In this document: piece after piece, positions 12,374-23,960 of the stretch
Layout: each line of letters begins with the position of its first letter
Numbering within the stretch: the first letter of the stretch is position 1
NCBI GenBank assembly: GCA_963662175.1
Contig: OY759227.1
Location: 2,450,501-2,514,500, forward strand
Reading direction: 5' to 3'
Origin: Aradus depressus
Lineage: Eukaryota; Arthropoda; Insecta; Hemiptera; Aradidae
DNA length: 64,000 bases
Translations under genes and position numbers: made by a program
Notes under the pieces: generated by a model
What the model saw: the letters and a program-made list of their open reading frames with translations, nothing else
What the model was told of the DNA's origin: nothing
The model's database searches: none

Positions 12374-13441
12374 TGTAATATATGGGGAGTGCGCGTCGCG
12401 TTTTTAATAAAAAAATGTGGTATTTGAATTTACTTTAATCTAAATTGCGGAGATTTTCTATAAAACTGCTTTGTCTTTACTTATTTAAAGTGTCCAAAGG
12501 ATGCCAGCTCTATTATGTAATAGAACGAAAATTTAAATTTACTGATTTTAATATACAAGTTGGATTTCTATAACCAAAGGCGAAGGATTCGTCAGCGAAA
12601 AGAGTTTTGAAAAACTAAATTCTTAAATCAATAGTGACTTTGGGTGGAGCATAGGAACAAACTACGGAAATTTAGTAACTCATATTTAAAATGAATATAT
12701 TAACAAAAAAATGAATAATTAAAATTAAAAATAAAATATAACATAAGATATAAACCTTATTAGATATACGTTGTATGGAGACAAGGGCTGGAGCTTGATC
12801 GGAGGATGAGGGCTGGACGGCTCTGCGAGGGTTTGAGAGTGGAAGAACAAACTAGCGGCTGAGTTCCTCCTGAACTTCTGGGGTTGGATGATGGGTGGAG
12901 CTTCCCTCTAGGGCTATTGGATCAGAACTCCCGACTTCAAGTGGTGGATCAGAGACTGGCCACTTCCCTCTCTCAACTAGAACTCCAGGAAGTGAACCCT
13001 CCGACTCTTGGATCCAGACTCTAACTGAGGTCTTCGACTCCTCACTTGGAACTGATCTCTTAACTCTCCCTTCTTCGATGCTCTCGAACTGTTCCCCCTC
13101 CATATTTCTTCTTCCTTCTCCTCTGTCCTTCAGGGGAACTTCGCGGTGTCTCCTTCAATTTGTCCTTGTCATCTTTACGTTGGCAGTCCAGATAGCTTTA
13201 TGGGCCACTAACAACAGGCTTGGAGTTCTAATTCTTCATAGTTCTGTCAACTGGGTTAAGCTTGGTTGTAAAAGGTTATATGAATACTCCATACAGGTAA
13301 CTGGTGGTGCCTTCTTTTATTGCATCTTGTCAGCTTCTTTCTTGACGGAGGCAAAATGGGATAATGGACTTGAAAAATAAAATAAAACTGGTTTATTTAA
13401 TATGTTGTCTAATTTCACTAACTATATATACATGGGAGTAC

Positions 13442-13465
13442 TTTCGGTATTTCTACCATCCTCAG
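13442..13465 (-). ncRNA. candidate hammerhead ribozyme core in PLE-A 3' region
   Basis: Minus-sense CTGAGGA (13465-13459) fits the CUGANGA box. It is followed by a 4-bp GGTA/TACC stem with a GAAA loop (13457-13446) and then the GAAA box (13445-13442). Penelope-like elements are known to carry hammerhead motifs near their ends. I could not find a convincing stem I partner or cleavage site downstream, so only the core is supported. Confidence 0.35.
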
Positions 13466-13787
13466 CCAAAAGCATAAGAGATAAGACTAAGTTAATTTTC
13501 AGAATGTCAGCCTCTCGAGGAACCCATTACCCTCCCTACTGGTGTTCCCCATGACGTCAGACATTCCTAACTAAGCTAAATTGTCAAGCTGTGAGATATT
13601 TTATGACAAGGCGGTCCCCATATTTCAAATGTGTGACCCCTTCTAAGATCTAGGTATAAAGCATTAACAATGAACAGGCGAATAATATAACATTAACAAA
13701 TCAAAAATAATTGGTTCCAGTTACAACTTAATTAAAATTATTATACTGTAAATTATATAAATATATCTATTGGCAAGATTCAGATAA

Positions 13788-13790
<3 letters not shown>

Positions 13791-13834
<44 letters not shown>
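13791..13834. repeat. (TA)n microsatellite
   Basis: About 20 AT dinucleotides in the 3' region of PLE-A. Confidence 0.9.
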
Positions 13835-13837
<3 letters not shown>

Positions 13838-13884
13838 TAAATTCTATGTATATTTAAACGTACCTGTGCACATCGACTGGAGGG

Positions 13885-14912
13885 TCATATTATTGGTGAC
13901 AGTAAAGGGGAATATTTTAGATTGGTTTGGTCGTTCATACAATTTCCATTTTTTAAAGTTCTGTTTATTTCTAATATTTCTAATGAGTTGAGCAATGTGC
14001 TTTTTTCGCAGAAATGAAGGTATTTTATGCCTGTGTCTTTATCAAACGTATGTTTGTGTTGGTTGATGTGTTGTGCAAATGTTGATTTTGTTATGTTGTG
14101 TGTTGTGTCCATGTTAGTATCTATTTCTGATATATGTTCTTTGAGTCTTTGTTTGAATTGTCTCCCAGTTTGTCCTGTATAGATTAGGTTGCAAGAGTTG
14201 CAATTTAATTGATCAACCCCACTCTTTTCTTCTGTTTTTATTCGGTCTTTCGTATTGTTAAGGTGTTTGTAAAGTGTCCTATTTGTTCTGAAACTAACTT
14301 TGAAGTTTTCTTTTTTAAGAATATTGCCTATTTGTTCAGAAATTTTCCCGTAATAGGGTAAGCTTACCCATTTCTTTGTTTCTGTTGTGTTTATTATGTC
14401 TAGTTTGGAGATATCTTTTAAATTGATTTTGTTGGTTACTTTTTTTCTAATTTTTTCTATTGTATGTTGTTTGTATCCGTTTTTTATGGCTATGTTGTTG
14501 ATTATATCTATTTCTTTGTTTCTGTCTGTCACGTTTAGTGGTATTGTGTAAGCTCTATGGAAGAATGAGTAAAATGTCGCAAGTTTATGTGATATAGGAG
14601 CGTTCGATGTATTGTGTATAATTGAATCTGTGGTTGTCGGTTTTCTGTAGATGTTGTATTCAAGTTTATTATTATTTATTTTTAAATTTAAGTCTAGAAA
14701 ATTTAATTTGTCACCCCCTAATTCTATGGTGAATTTTATTTTTTCATGAATATTATTTACAAAGTCAAAGAGTTGCTTAATTTGTCTATTAGAACCATTA
14801 AATAAGATACATATGTCATCAACATAACGGTACCAGAAATTAATTTTATCATTGTGTATCGTTTCCCGTAAGATGAGTTTCTCTAAGTGGTCCATGAAAA
14901 TGTCAGCTAATA
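13885..14912 (-). pseudogene. Penelope-like RT (C-terminal part) plus GIY-YIG endonuclease
   Basis: 336 codons are open (14895-13885). The RT catalytic YVDD box is at about residues 24-27 (FWYRYVDDICILF), so fingers and most of the palm are missing at the 5' side. Then come the Penelope-type thumb and linker (KFTIELGGDKLNFLDLNL; IYRKPTTTDSIIH) and the endonuclease with CNSCNLIYTGQTGRQFKQRL, the GIY-YIG-like core plus catalytic Arg. The conserved GIKYLHFCEKS and final Glu-containing LEILEINRTL follow. The family copies RNA to DNA by target priming. This copy lacks the RT N-terminus and is a dead fragment, though its remaining frame is intact, so it is young. Confidence 0.8.
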
Positions 14913-14990
14913 GGGATAAGCTCTTAATACCTGATCCTTTTCAGCCCCTTGAGATACCTACTCCGAATATAATATATATATATTCCCTAT

Positions 14991-15379
14991 GTATTTTTAT
15001 TAATCTTAAAGAATATAATCTGATCTCGCAAATCCATTACACTACAATCAACAAACAGAAGAGTAAACAATACGGGAACAAACTTTAGAAAGAAAATAAA
15101 AACAATCGAAAGAAAATGAAATGTAACTTCTAACCTGTATTTGGTGTTATCAATGGAACACGTTTAACATTAATAACAAACCGAAATAGCAAAATTAGAA
15201 ATGAAGAAAACATCAAGGAGAAAGAAAATTTAATAAGCTAAAAGTTGGAAACAAAAGAAAAATTAATTTATTCATTAAATAGATTAATTTTGCAACGCAA
15301 CTGGAAGAAAACGAGGGCAGATAGTTTGTAAGCATTTCAAAGAAGAATTTTTCAACTGAACAGGAATCAAAGAAACCAA
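14991..15379. other. no gene seen
   Basis: AT-rich sequence between E2 and the DUF7869-type transposon. A short minus ORF here (15213-15410) has no recognisable features. Confidence 0.4.
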
Positions 15380-15584
15380 ATTTGAGGAGCCTAGAATCAA
15401 ACCCGGACATAGGGTACTTAAGTAGTTTTGAGATATAAGAATTTTTCTGCTGAGGTTAAAGTATTCGCTGTACCTTCATAATTTTTTTTTTTTTTAATTT
15501 TGTAAGTTAAAGAAGGCAACTTGAAAAACATTTTCCACAAAAATATTTGTTTTTAATTACTAAAAGTAACTTTAAAGTTTGGTC

Positions 15585-15664
15585 ATGTCCGCTTTTGTTA
15601 CTAACATGAGTATATGTCCGTGTTTGACACCAACATGAGAAATTATGTCCACGTTTGTTACTTA
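15585..15664 (+). repeat. subterminal motif array, left (3 copies)
   Basis: Copies of ATGTCCRCKTTTGTTACTWA-like sequence start at 15585, 15614 and 15645, about 30 bp apart. They have the same orientation as the copies at the other end, so they are direct repeats, not part of the inverted termini. Confidence 0.6.
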
Positions 15665-15930
15665 GGTTGTATCGTCGCGTCGCGTCGCCTCGCTCTAATT
15701 TTTTATCTTTTCATAAAACTTTATAATCCAATAATTTCTTTAGATAAAAGTAAGCATATTAGTAGATTAAGCTTAATTTAATTAATCTCTTTCAAAAATC
15801 AGTCTAAAGAACTTAATTAAATTACTTCAGGTTTATCTTTAATTTTTTTAAATACAATTTGAGATTGATACTTTCATTTTGATTAAATTAAGCTCTATCA
15901 TCTATCCCCTACTCTGCAAAAATGGTATTC

Positions 15931-15951
15931 ACACACACAAACACACACACA
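15931..15951. repeat. (CA)n microsatellite
   Basis: Short ACACAC run just 3' of the transposase gene. Confidence 0.8.
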
Positions 15952-16094
15952 TATTAAAATATAATAATATATTATTAGATACAAAGATAATAAAATAATT
16001 ATTATTAATAAAAATATTAGATATTCATTATGCCAATAAAAGAAAAAGTTTAAAATTGAAATAACTGTATAAATCTTGCAGTACCTAGTCATTT

Positions 16095-18175
16095 TCATAC
16101 AACACCCCTGGCAGCACAGTAAATTTCTTCGTCTTCAACGTAATTTGGATCTAAACATTCACATTGCTCATCAGCTTCACATTCTTCATCATCAAAATCT
16201 GAATTATTATCATTGCACTGTTCAACAACGGGGTCACAATCGCCACCTGTGGCTTCACCATCCTCTACTGGCCCCTCTTGAGATTCAACGACAGCGTTAC
16301 TGTTCGATTGATCAGGTTTTTTCAAAGTTTTGTCTATAATATCCTTGTACCAGCTTAGATGGTCCATCTCCTCCCAAGAATCACCAAAATGTTTTTTAAG
16401 CAATTTTTCAACATCTTTGGCTTTTTTAATATTTACAGCGTTTACTATTTCGATTCGTGATGGATTCACCATAGAATAATTCATGCCGGGTTTTTCCAAG
16501 GCTTTAAAAACACCAGTGTCCAAATTATAACCTGGCTCTCCTTTAATTAGAATTCGACCCTTTAATGATCTTTTCAAAATAAACCTCTTCGACTGCATTA
16601 TTTTAAAGTGCAGTTGAGCAGGAGTTTTAATATATAGCTCGGCTTCCTCTTTCCAATTATAAGGTCTCCAGTCTTTTCCTATTTCCTTCATAGTACCAAA
16701 TTGTTTAAATACTTCATGGTATTCACTTACATCAATTATTGTTTTCATTTTTCTTAATTGCTTTTCAATAAGACCAAATACCCTGTCACTTGGCATGTAT
16801 GAATGACCTGTTATGGGAAAGACAAGCTCCAATTTTTCAATCGTTTTTGGAGCATCTGTTGCCAACCAGTAGCCACACATAGTTAGCATTTGTATATTTT
16901 TATTTTGGGCTGTACAGCCGTCAGCGACCAATCGTACAGATGTGTAGTCACTTACATCAGTACTTCTTAGTTCATTGTATACAATGGAAGCTACTTCATT
17001 TGAAGATTTCTTACTTTGATTTTCTGTCCACGTATAAACTGAGACGTTTTGAGGCCTTAGGTTTCCAGTAGATAGACCACGTTCAACAGTTAAGTTGTAG
17101 CAGTATAGTTGCCTTGAATAATAGGCCGATTGGTCGCTGACTTTTGGCAGGACCAAGTTCTTTTGACAGTCAAAAGAAAGGAGCAAACATTTTTCTGGCT
17201 TTTCTTTTAGCATTTGAAAAAAACATTTTGCTTTTCTTTTATGCAAATTTTTTTCTAACTTCAAATCCTCTTTCTCTTTTTCGTCTTTTGCCATTTTAAT
17301 TTTATATGAGAGCTCAAGACATCTGCTACACTCGTCTGTAGCTGGGGTGGAAAATGAGAGATTGAATTTTGTGTTAAAAATTTCTCGAAAGTAAGATTCT
17401 TTTACTTGTAAATTAACTTCAACACTTTCATTATACATGCGCCAGAGCTTTGCAGTGCTGAGTTCGCTTGGCAAATACACTCTCTTACTTTTTTCTCTGG
17501 AGTAGTGGGATTCAACACCCTTCAATTTTGTAATAAAATTTATTACCGAATTTCGTTTTGAAGAAAACAACCGTTCTAATCTCCAACCGCCCCTAGTCTC
17601 TTTAGGGACTAAAGAGTTCTCATTGCTTCTAAAATTTTTATATATTCCCAAAACTCTGTGTTTGGTTATGCCAAGAATATCAATGAACGTTTGGCGACAT
17701 ACTCTCAATGAGTTCCCTACTTGATTTTCAACATAAAAATGTAAGGTAATTTCTCGTTTACCTGTAGATTTTGGAACCAATTTCTTTACATACTTGACCA
17801 AAAATGTGTCCTGATGTTGCTTGGTTGGATTTGCATAAAATGCTGCATGGAATTGCCTGATGTCTGTCATTTTTAAAAGGCTACAAGTCATAATACCTCG
17901 ATGGCTGCAAGTTGGAGCTGTTGGCATAGTTTTAGCTGAATATCTACAACAAAAAATATAACAAAAATAATCAAAACACTATTTCATCTTTTAAATTAAT
18001 ATTATAATAGGAAACACATTAATAATTTTATAAATATAATAACAAAATTATGATATAAACATGATAGGTAGGTAACTTACAAGAGTTGCTTCCGTACATT
18101 AACTTTCCATTTTTCAGGTTGTCGTTTCTTTTTTCTCGCATTTTCAGGTGTTGTTTCTTCAACTATTGGTTCCAT
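16095..18175 (-). CDS. DUF7869-like putative transposase, two exons
   Basis: Exon 1 is 18175-18081 (ATG at 18175, 95 nt). A 137-bp intron (18080-17944, GTAAGT...TGTAG) follows, then exon 2 at 17943-16095. The frame is preserved across the splice and gives about 647 residues. Exon 1 encodes a basic segment (RKKKRQPEKWKVNVRKQ) that precedes the Cys-containing start of exon 2 (CSHRGIMTCSLL), as in the family. The core has an RNase H/DDE-like order: LLSFDCQKN, then LVADGCTAQNKN, then FPITGHSYMPSDRVFGLIEKQL, with candidate acidic residues in each block and a Cys pair (CSRCLELS) in an upstream helical region. The tail is very acidic. I resemble it to DUF7869 proteins abundant in insects; transposase activity is inferred from the fold-like pattern and the flanking inverted repeats. 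No stop or frameshift is seen. Confidence 0.7.
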
Positions 18176-18378
18176 AATTGTGTTGAAATAATAATTCTGA
18201 ATTTTCAATCGTAAAAAATAGATAAAAAATTAATTTAAAATCACACAATGCATCAATCGAAATACCAAAAACAAACAAAAGTAAGGTTTCCTCCAAGCAA
18301 AGTTATTTCAAATTCTCTTTTCTGGTTGCTGATTGGTAGATCAAAACAAAATGGAAGGATCTGATTGGCTACTTTTAT

Positions 18379-18430
18379 ATGACCACTTTTGTTACTAAGT
18401 ACTTAAAAATATGACCGCTTTTGTTAATAG
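18379..18430 (+). repeat. subterminal motif array, right (2 copies)
   Basis: ATGACCACTTTTGTTACTAA at 18379 and a variant at 18411, 32 bp apart, matching the left array in the same orientation. Confidence 0.6.
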
Positions 18431-18858
18431 GTACTACTTTTAAACTCAATTTAATAATATTTCTGCCCGGTTTTGACACTAGGCGGTACCACCATTCAAT
18501 TCCCAGCACCAGATTTAATAAAAAACCGCCAATATCTCAATTTTTGATTTTTTTCGTTTGTCCGGGTTTGATTCTATGCTCCTCATTTAGTGAAAAGATA
18601 AAACAGACATCCAAGAAGAAAACAAAACTACGAAAAGGCGAATTAATAAAGGAAAAGAAGAGAAAAAAAAATAAGGAAAATTCTAAAGAAGAAAAACTTT
18701 TGGGTAGAAATTATTAAGAATTTTCAAATAGAGAAATAATTATTTAAAGAATTTTAAGGAAGAAGAGTAAGAAGAAAACTGCCAATTTAAAAAAAAGCTT
18801 CTTTACTGAAATCCTAATTTCAAATAATGCTCCTTACACACCATTGAATAAATTAAAG

Positions 18859-18958
18859 ATGGACGGCAGCGACATCCAAGATGAAGACAAAATGTTCAGT
18901 TTAATGAAATGTGAAATTGCAAGTATTGTAGAAAATAATGCTGACCCAATCACGAAAC
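18859..18958 (+). pseudogene. PLE-B ORF N-terminus, 5' piece
   Basis: The ATG at 18859 opens a frame (MDGSDIQDEDKMFSLMK...) that runs straight into the LTR element at 18959. It resumes after the AAAC duplication at 24983 (...KLIKAELKLHYLKTSL) and stops near 25050. This is helical, charged sequence of the kind that precedes Penelope RT. Confidence 0.5.
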
Positions 18959-19535
18959 TGAAGGGGACTTTGTAAGAAAACTCGAAAGAGTTCAGGAAAA
19001 ACAAATCTTTGTTCCCCGTTTATTGAGATTGGCTCGGCCAAGGAACCGCGATTGTGACATCGAGAGTGTTGACCCGTAAACAGGATATTTGATCTTGACC
19101 AAGGTAAACACTTCCGCTCCTCAAAGGTTAAATACCGATGAGGAGATGCGTTGTGGTCAGATTCTGGAACCTGGTCAGACGTGTGGACTGCTCTCTCTCT
19201 ACTTCTGGACGTAAGTCGAATTCCTATTGTTTATGTTTCCAAGTGTTAAACTGTTCTTGTCATATCTTATTATCTGTCATGAGTTCTGACATTTAAAATA
19301 CATTCTCTAAGAAGTTATTCAACAGCCTAATTGGTGTTATTATTGAAACCCCCTAGAATTAACAAGTACCATTAAGTTAAGATCCCGGTTTGGTGAGTGA
19401 AGCACCATACCTTAAATTAAAGTAAAGACAGTCATTCTTATTATTCACCTAACATTCTCATAAATTATATTATTTACAAATACAGTCTTTTTTATTCTTC
19501 ACAAGTAGTGAGTACCCCCTTTTATAATCTTCACA
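18959..19535 (+). repeat. 5' LTR
   Basis: Begins TGAAGGGGACTTTG and ends TCTTCACA, 577 bp. The last ~60 bp contain a duplicated CTTCACAAGT motif. Nearly identical to the 3' copy, with differences mostly at 19490-19520. Confidence 0.8.
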
Positions 19536-19661
19536 AGTCTTCAAGTGGTGGAGGCGCCGTTTTTTTAACTTCTTGAGAACTATTAAATTCAGAACTCATA
19601 TTTTTCACCATTAAATTTCTATTTTTATTGACTGCTATCTCACATATCTCTCCGGGTATAG

Positions 19662-19982
19662 ATGACATTGTGGGAAACGTTCCTTCAGAACATATCAACC
19701 TCTGAGGAGGGGAAAACGCAATTTTACTCAAGTTGGATTTATTCATTACAAAAGCGACAGGTACTTGAATTGCTAAAGATTTTAAATATAGTTTTTTCTG
19801 AGGAAGATAATGCAAATATTTTGAGGAAAAGATTAAGGGATTATTGTGTAGAGAACGTGGTCCAACTGAAAGCTCAATTAGATTTAGAAGACATAAGAAC
19901 TTCTTTACAAGAATTAGATTATATTGTAATTAAAAAAAAAAAAAAGGGTCAATTATTTTCTTTGGTTGGATTTTGTTCTTAA
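19662..19982 (+). CDS. gag-like protein with SAP-like motif
   Basis: 106 codons, starting soon after the 5' LTR. The segment LLKILNIVFSEEDNANILRKRLRDYC has a helix-loop-helix look resembling the SAP-like start of many gypsy gag proteins. The frame ends in a Lys run (an A-tract), probably a frameshift. No capsid or zinc knuckle follows. Assignment rests on position and this motif. Confidence 0.4.
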   Translation: MTLWETFLQNISTSEEGKTQFYSSWIYSLQKRQVLELLKILNIVFSEEDNANILRKRLRDYCVENVVQLKAQLDLEDIRTSLQELDYIVIKKKKKGQLFSLVGFCS

Positions 19983-20434
19983 TAGACACTTCAGACACCT
20001 TAATAGACAATATTTATAATTCAGTTAAGGTTAGGTAACTGCTTCTCAATGAAAACAAAAAATATTCGAGATGAAAAAAAAAATTATACCTATTTGAAAA
20101 CATTTTCTGTGTAGAAGGGAAGTCAAGTCGGTCAATGAGACAAACTGGGTTACAATAACTATGCTGACATCTGGGAATGTGCAACGAAGGCGGATGTATC
20201 CTGCCCCATTTAACTAATCACACAGATTGTATTCGATAAAATGGATTCATTTTAATTATTTTTTTTAATAATCGTTTCATACTTTCCATTTTGGGTAATG
20301 CTCGGAACTAAGTAGGTACATGAGATTTTTTTAAAGTCATTCGGGACATCACACGGATTTATGAACTTTAAATCGGTAATTGATGGTCCGCACTTAAAGC
20401 GGTCAATGAAATTAAAATAATAAATATTGCGAAA

Positions 20435-21650
20435 TTGCAAAAATTAGATAAATTTTGTTCACAAATTTACCAGGCCTTGACAGACAACGAATTCGGCGAT
20501 AAATCAATACGTCGTAAATCGCGAAATTATGTATTAAATTCGGACGACGATATAATTTATTACAAATACTTTACCCCTAAGGAACGAAGAAATTTAATTT
20601 TAGTACCTGATTCTTTAAAAAGAGAATTGTTGCACTCTTGCCATGACGATTTAGGACACCTAGGTATCGCTAAAACTTATGGTAGATTACTAACTAATTA
20701 CTTTTGGCCCTCTATGCTATCCGAAATTACGACATACATACAATCGTGTGACTCATGTCAAAGAGAAAAAATTCCAAAAAGTTTGCCCCAGGGGGATCTC
20801 AGCCCCATCATTCCATCCACGACCCCTTTTTCACATGTAGTTATAGATTACTTGGGGCCATTAACTAGCTCTCATGGGAACAAGTACATTATAGTAGCAA
20901 CTTGCACAACAACAAAATTTGTCATGGCAAAAGCCACTAGGTCTGCAGATGCCAAATCTACGGCAAAATTTTTATTGAATATGGTAAATCGTTTTGGGGT
21001 CCCGAGTATAGTCTCATCAGACAGAGGGACACATTTTTTGGAGAAGTCCTTGTTACAATTTAAAGCAGCCTTGGGAATTTATCACAAAAAAAGTACGGCT
21101 TTTAACCCATGCGCTCAAGGCATTGTAGAACGATTCAATCACACACTTATTCAAATGTTGTCACATTACGTTAATAAAAATATAAATAATTGGAGCACAC
21201 ATTTGGACCATGTTCTCTTCTCTTATAATACGTCTAAACAAGCAAGTACGGGTTACGAACCGTTTTTCTTGATGCACGGTTATAGGCCTAAGATTCCTTT
21301 GGACGTCGTTCTAGTTCCGCACACTTATGAGGCGGACGTAATTAAAACTATAGAGGAGTTGCAAGTTATAAGAAAAACAATCCCGGAAATTTTAAAAAAG
21401 CCTCAGCTAATTCAAAAAGAAAATTACGATAAAAAGCACAGCTTTGTGGAATTTAAAGAGGGCGATCTAGTTCTATTAAGAGAATTTTGTTTTGATCCGA
21501 GTAAATCAAGAAAATTACAGCCGAAATATAAGGGACCTTTTGTTGTCCAGAAGCGCCTAACAAGTTGAATTATGTTATTCAGGTTTATAAAGCTGGGAAG
21601 TAAGTGGATGATGTTTTTCATATAAAAAGGATGAAGAAATACTACCACAG
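20435..21650 (+). pseudogene. Ty3/gypsy-type integrase
   Basis: 377 codons are open from 20435 to 21568. A single-base slip near 21560 shifts the conserved tail (NYVIQVYKAGK, HIKRMKKYYH) to another frame ending about 21650. The HHCC zinc domain is complete: H and H in LLHSCHDDLGHLGIAKTYG, C and C in SCDSCQREK. The catalytic triad is visible: D in VVIDYLGPL, D in VSSDRGTHF, E in GIVERFNHT. The C-terminal GPF segment is typical of gypsy integrases. No RT is fused upstream, so the enzyme is orphaned by an internal deletion. Domestication is unlikely given the flanking LTRs and tail lesion. Confidence 0.75.
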
Positions 21651-21939
21651 ATAATGTTTAAATTAAAGTAAAGTAGCCCATGTATCTATCCTTTCTCTCT
21701 TTTTCGAACTACCGTGTGTGCATGAAGGGGCACACGTTAGGATAAGAGGCATACAGCGCCAAGGAGAACCCTTCCTCCTTGTCCTCTGATATGACCTTCT
21801 TGTTAAAAAGGGAAAAAGGAAAGATTTCAAACATTGTGCTAAAGAAAGAAAATATTTTAAAAAAAAATAATAATAAAAAATAAAAGAGGTAGATAATTAC
21901 GCGTCAAAGAGAATAAAAGTGAATGTGGGATATATATAT

Positions 21940-22830
21940 ATATATATATATATTGAGCGCAAATTAAGGGAGATTTTAATGATAAATATAAATATTGTGC
22001 GCAATTTAAGGAGATTTTTGAGAGAGATGATAGAGATATTTAAGCGCAATTATGGGAGAATTTTTTTTTTGGAAGATATATATACTATGCGCAAATGTTA
22101 AGTAATTGGTAGAACAAGGAATTTAGCGCAAAACGTCGCGCGGTGGAAAATATAAAAAGTAAAAGAGAGTAATTAGAGAAGCTGAGGCTTCGTGTTAGAT
22201 AAAGCACCGGTTGAGTTTGAAAACGCGGTCGCCTGTTCACGGAGCCTTAAAAAAAAAAAGAAGGGAAATTATTTGAAAAAAAAGAGAGATAAAGGAATTT
22301 AGCGTAAAAAGTCGTGCGGTGAAAATATAAAGAGTGTAATTCGAGAAGCTGAGGTTTCGTGTTAGATAAAGCACCGGTTAATTTTGAAAACGCGGTCGCC
22401 TGTTCACGGAGCCTTTAAAAAAATAAATAAATAAATAAATAAATAAAAGGAAGTTATTTGAAAAAAAAAAAAGAGAGATAAAGAGTTTAGCACAATTAAG
22501 GGAGATACTTATATTAAAACAAAAAAAAAGAGAGATAAAGAATAAGACGCAATTTAGGGAGATTTTTGGGAGATAATTGCGATATTTTAGCACAATTAAG
22601 GGAGATACTTATATTAAAACAAAAAAAAAAGAGATAAAGAATAAGACGCAATTTAGGGAGATTTATGGGAGACAAATGCGACATTTAAGCGCACATTAAG
22701 AGAGATACTTGTATTAAGAGAAAAAAAAGAGATAAAGAATAAGACGCAATTTAGGGAGATTTTTGGGAGATAATTGCGATATTTAAGCTCAATTAAGGGA
22801 GATTATAGGCAAAATCCACGTTAGGGATAA
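21940..22830 (+). repeat. degenerate tandem repeats with GCGCAATT-AAGGGAGAT units
   Basis: Repeated blocks (AATTAAGGGAGATACTT, AAAGAGAGATAAAGAATAAG, and a CGCGGTCGCCTGTTCACGGA unit seen twice at 22224 and 22389). Non-coding 3' part of the LTR element. Confidence 0.6.
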
Positions 22831-23594
22831 GAAATTTAGAAATAATTTTGGAGTTCATTGACTGGACACATCCGTGTTTTGGGTTTGTCAAGGATATTGT
22901 TGAGATAGGATGCAGTTTACAATAACAAAAGTGTGAAAACAGAAACAGGAACAGATTGAATGGAAACATAAACAGAGTGGAGGGAGTGAAGACTAGCGCT
23001 TTCTTGAAAAAGGCAGGTCCAGAATTTGATCACTTCCTTCCATGAGCTATATACAGGTAACATACATTGTCTTTATTGCTTCTATATATTTTTTTTTGAA
23101 ATGTTGGTAGCCAGATATTTTAAATCTACAAGACAAAAAGAAAATACAATAATGATTTTAGAGAAGGGCCTCTGTGTAACTTTAGTTGAATAAATACATT
23201 ACACAGCCCATAGCTCATGGAACGGAGTTTAGTCAATAGGTTAACTTTATTATAGATATTGTTTTTTTTTTTTTCTCTTTTCTTTCTGTCAATAATTTAT
23301 TTAGAGTCTTAGTTGTTCGTTAGCAACATTATGCAGACTGCATAGGAATACAAAATAATAGTTTATTAAATAATTGATTGTGTTCAATTTTTTTTATTGT
23401 TATTAGTAAATATTGGAAGAAGAGTCCATTGTTCTCTCCTATATATTTTGTTTTTGTTTTGATTTGTTTTGTGATTCGTTAAGTGAATTTTTCGAAGTGT
23501 TTATAAAAACATTTCTGTTGTATTCAATAATTTTTTTTATTTGGTCCCATAGAGGAGTATAATTAGATGTATCTATAACTATTTTATAGCGAGA

Positions 23595-23960
23595 ATCTCA
23601 AAAAAAAAAGGAAATGTGTTTCCATTCTATTTTGATTTTTTTTTATAAACTTATTTATTTTTTTATTTTAATTGTATACATACATATTGGTTGTTACGTC
23701 GTTTGAAAAAAAAAAAAAAAGGAATGTATTTCCAATCTATTTTTGATTTTTTTTTATAAACTTATTTATTTTTTTATTTTAATTGTATACATACATATTG
23801 GTTGTTACGTCGTTTGAAAAAAAAAAAAGGGAATATGTTTCCAATCTATTTTGATTTTTTATGTTATTGCAAATAGACTTGTTTAGTAATATTCATTTAT
23901 TTTAAATTGTATACATATATATTGGTATTTACGTCATTTGAAAAAAAAAAAAAAAGAATA
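23595..23960 (+). repeat. tandem repeat, ~115-bp unit, about 3 copies
   Basis: Units begin with an A-run then GGAATGTATTTCCAATCTAT and end ATTGGTTGTTACGTCGTTTG. Confidence 0.7.

Larger units (their letters stand above)
13365..14912 (-). mobile_element. PLE-A, 5'-truncated Penelope-like element
   Basis: GGGATAA occurs at 13358-13364 and 14913-14919 and only once in the uninterrupted LTR (9329-9335), so it is the target-site duplication. The insert carries the C-terminal half of a Penelope-type RT followed by a GIY-YIG endonuclease, with about 500 bp of 3' region (13365-13884). Truncation of the 5' end is usual for these target-primed elements. Confidence 0.75.
12374..14990 (-). mobile_element. 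E2 LTR (right copy; 5' LTR in minus sense), split by PLE-A
   Basis: LTR sequence occupies 12374-13364 and 14920-14990. Between them lies PLE-A with the 7-bp duplication GGGATAA. The two pieces add up to the same 1,062 bp as the left LTR, which confirms the boundaries of the nested insertion. Confidence 0.7.
15384..18584 (-). mobile_element. DNA transposon with DUF7869-like transposase
   Basis: Terminal inverted repeats of 26 bp with one mismatch lie at 15384-15409 (starting GAGGAGCCTAGAATC) and 18559-18584. A further inverted octamer (TGAGATAT) sits at the same 19-bp distance inside each. ATTT occurs directly outside both ends (15380-15383, 18585-18588), a candidate 4-bp target duplication, weak on its own in AT-rich DNA. 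A single two-exon gene occupies the interior. Subterminal arrays of a 20-bp motif lie at 15585-15664 and 18379-18430. The superfamily was not assigned. Confidence 0.6.
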
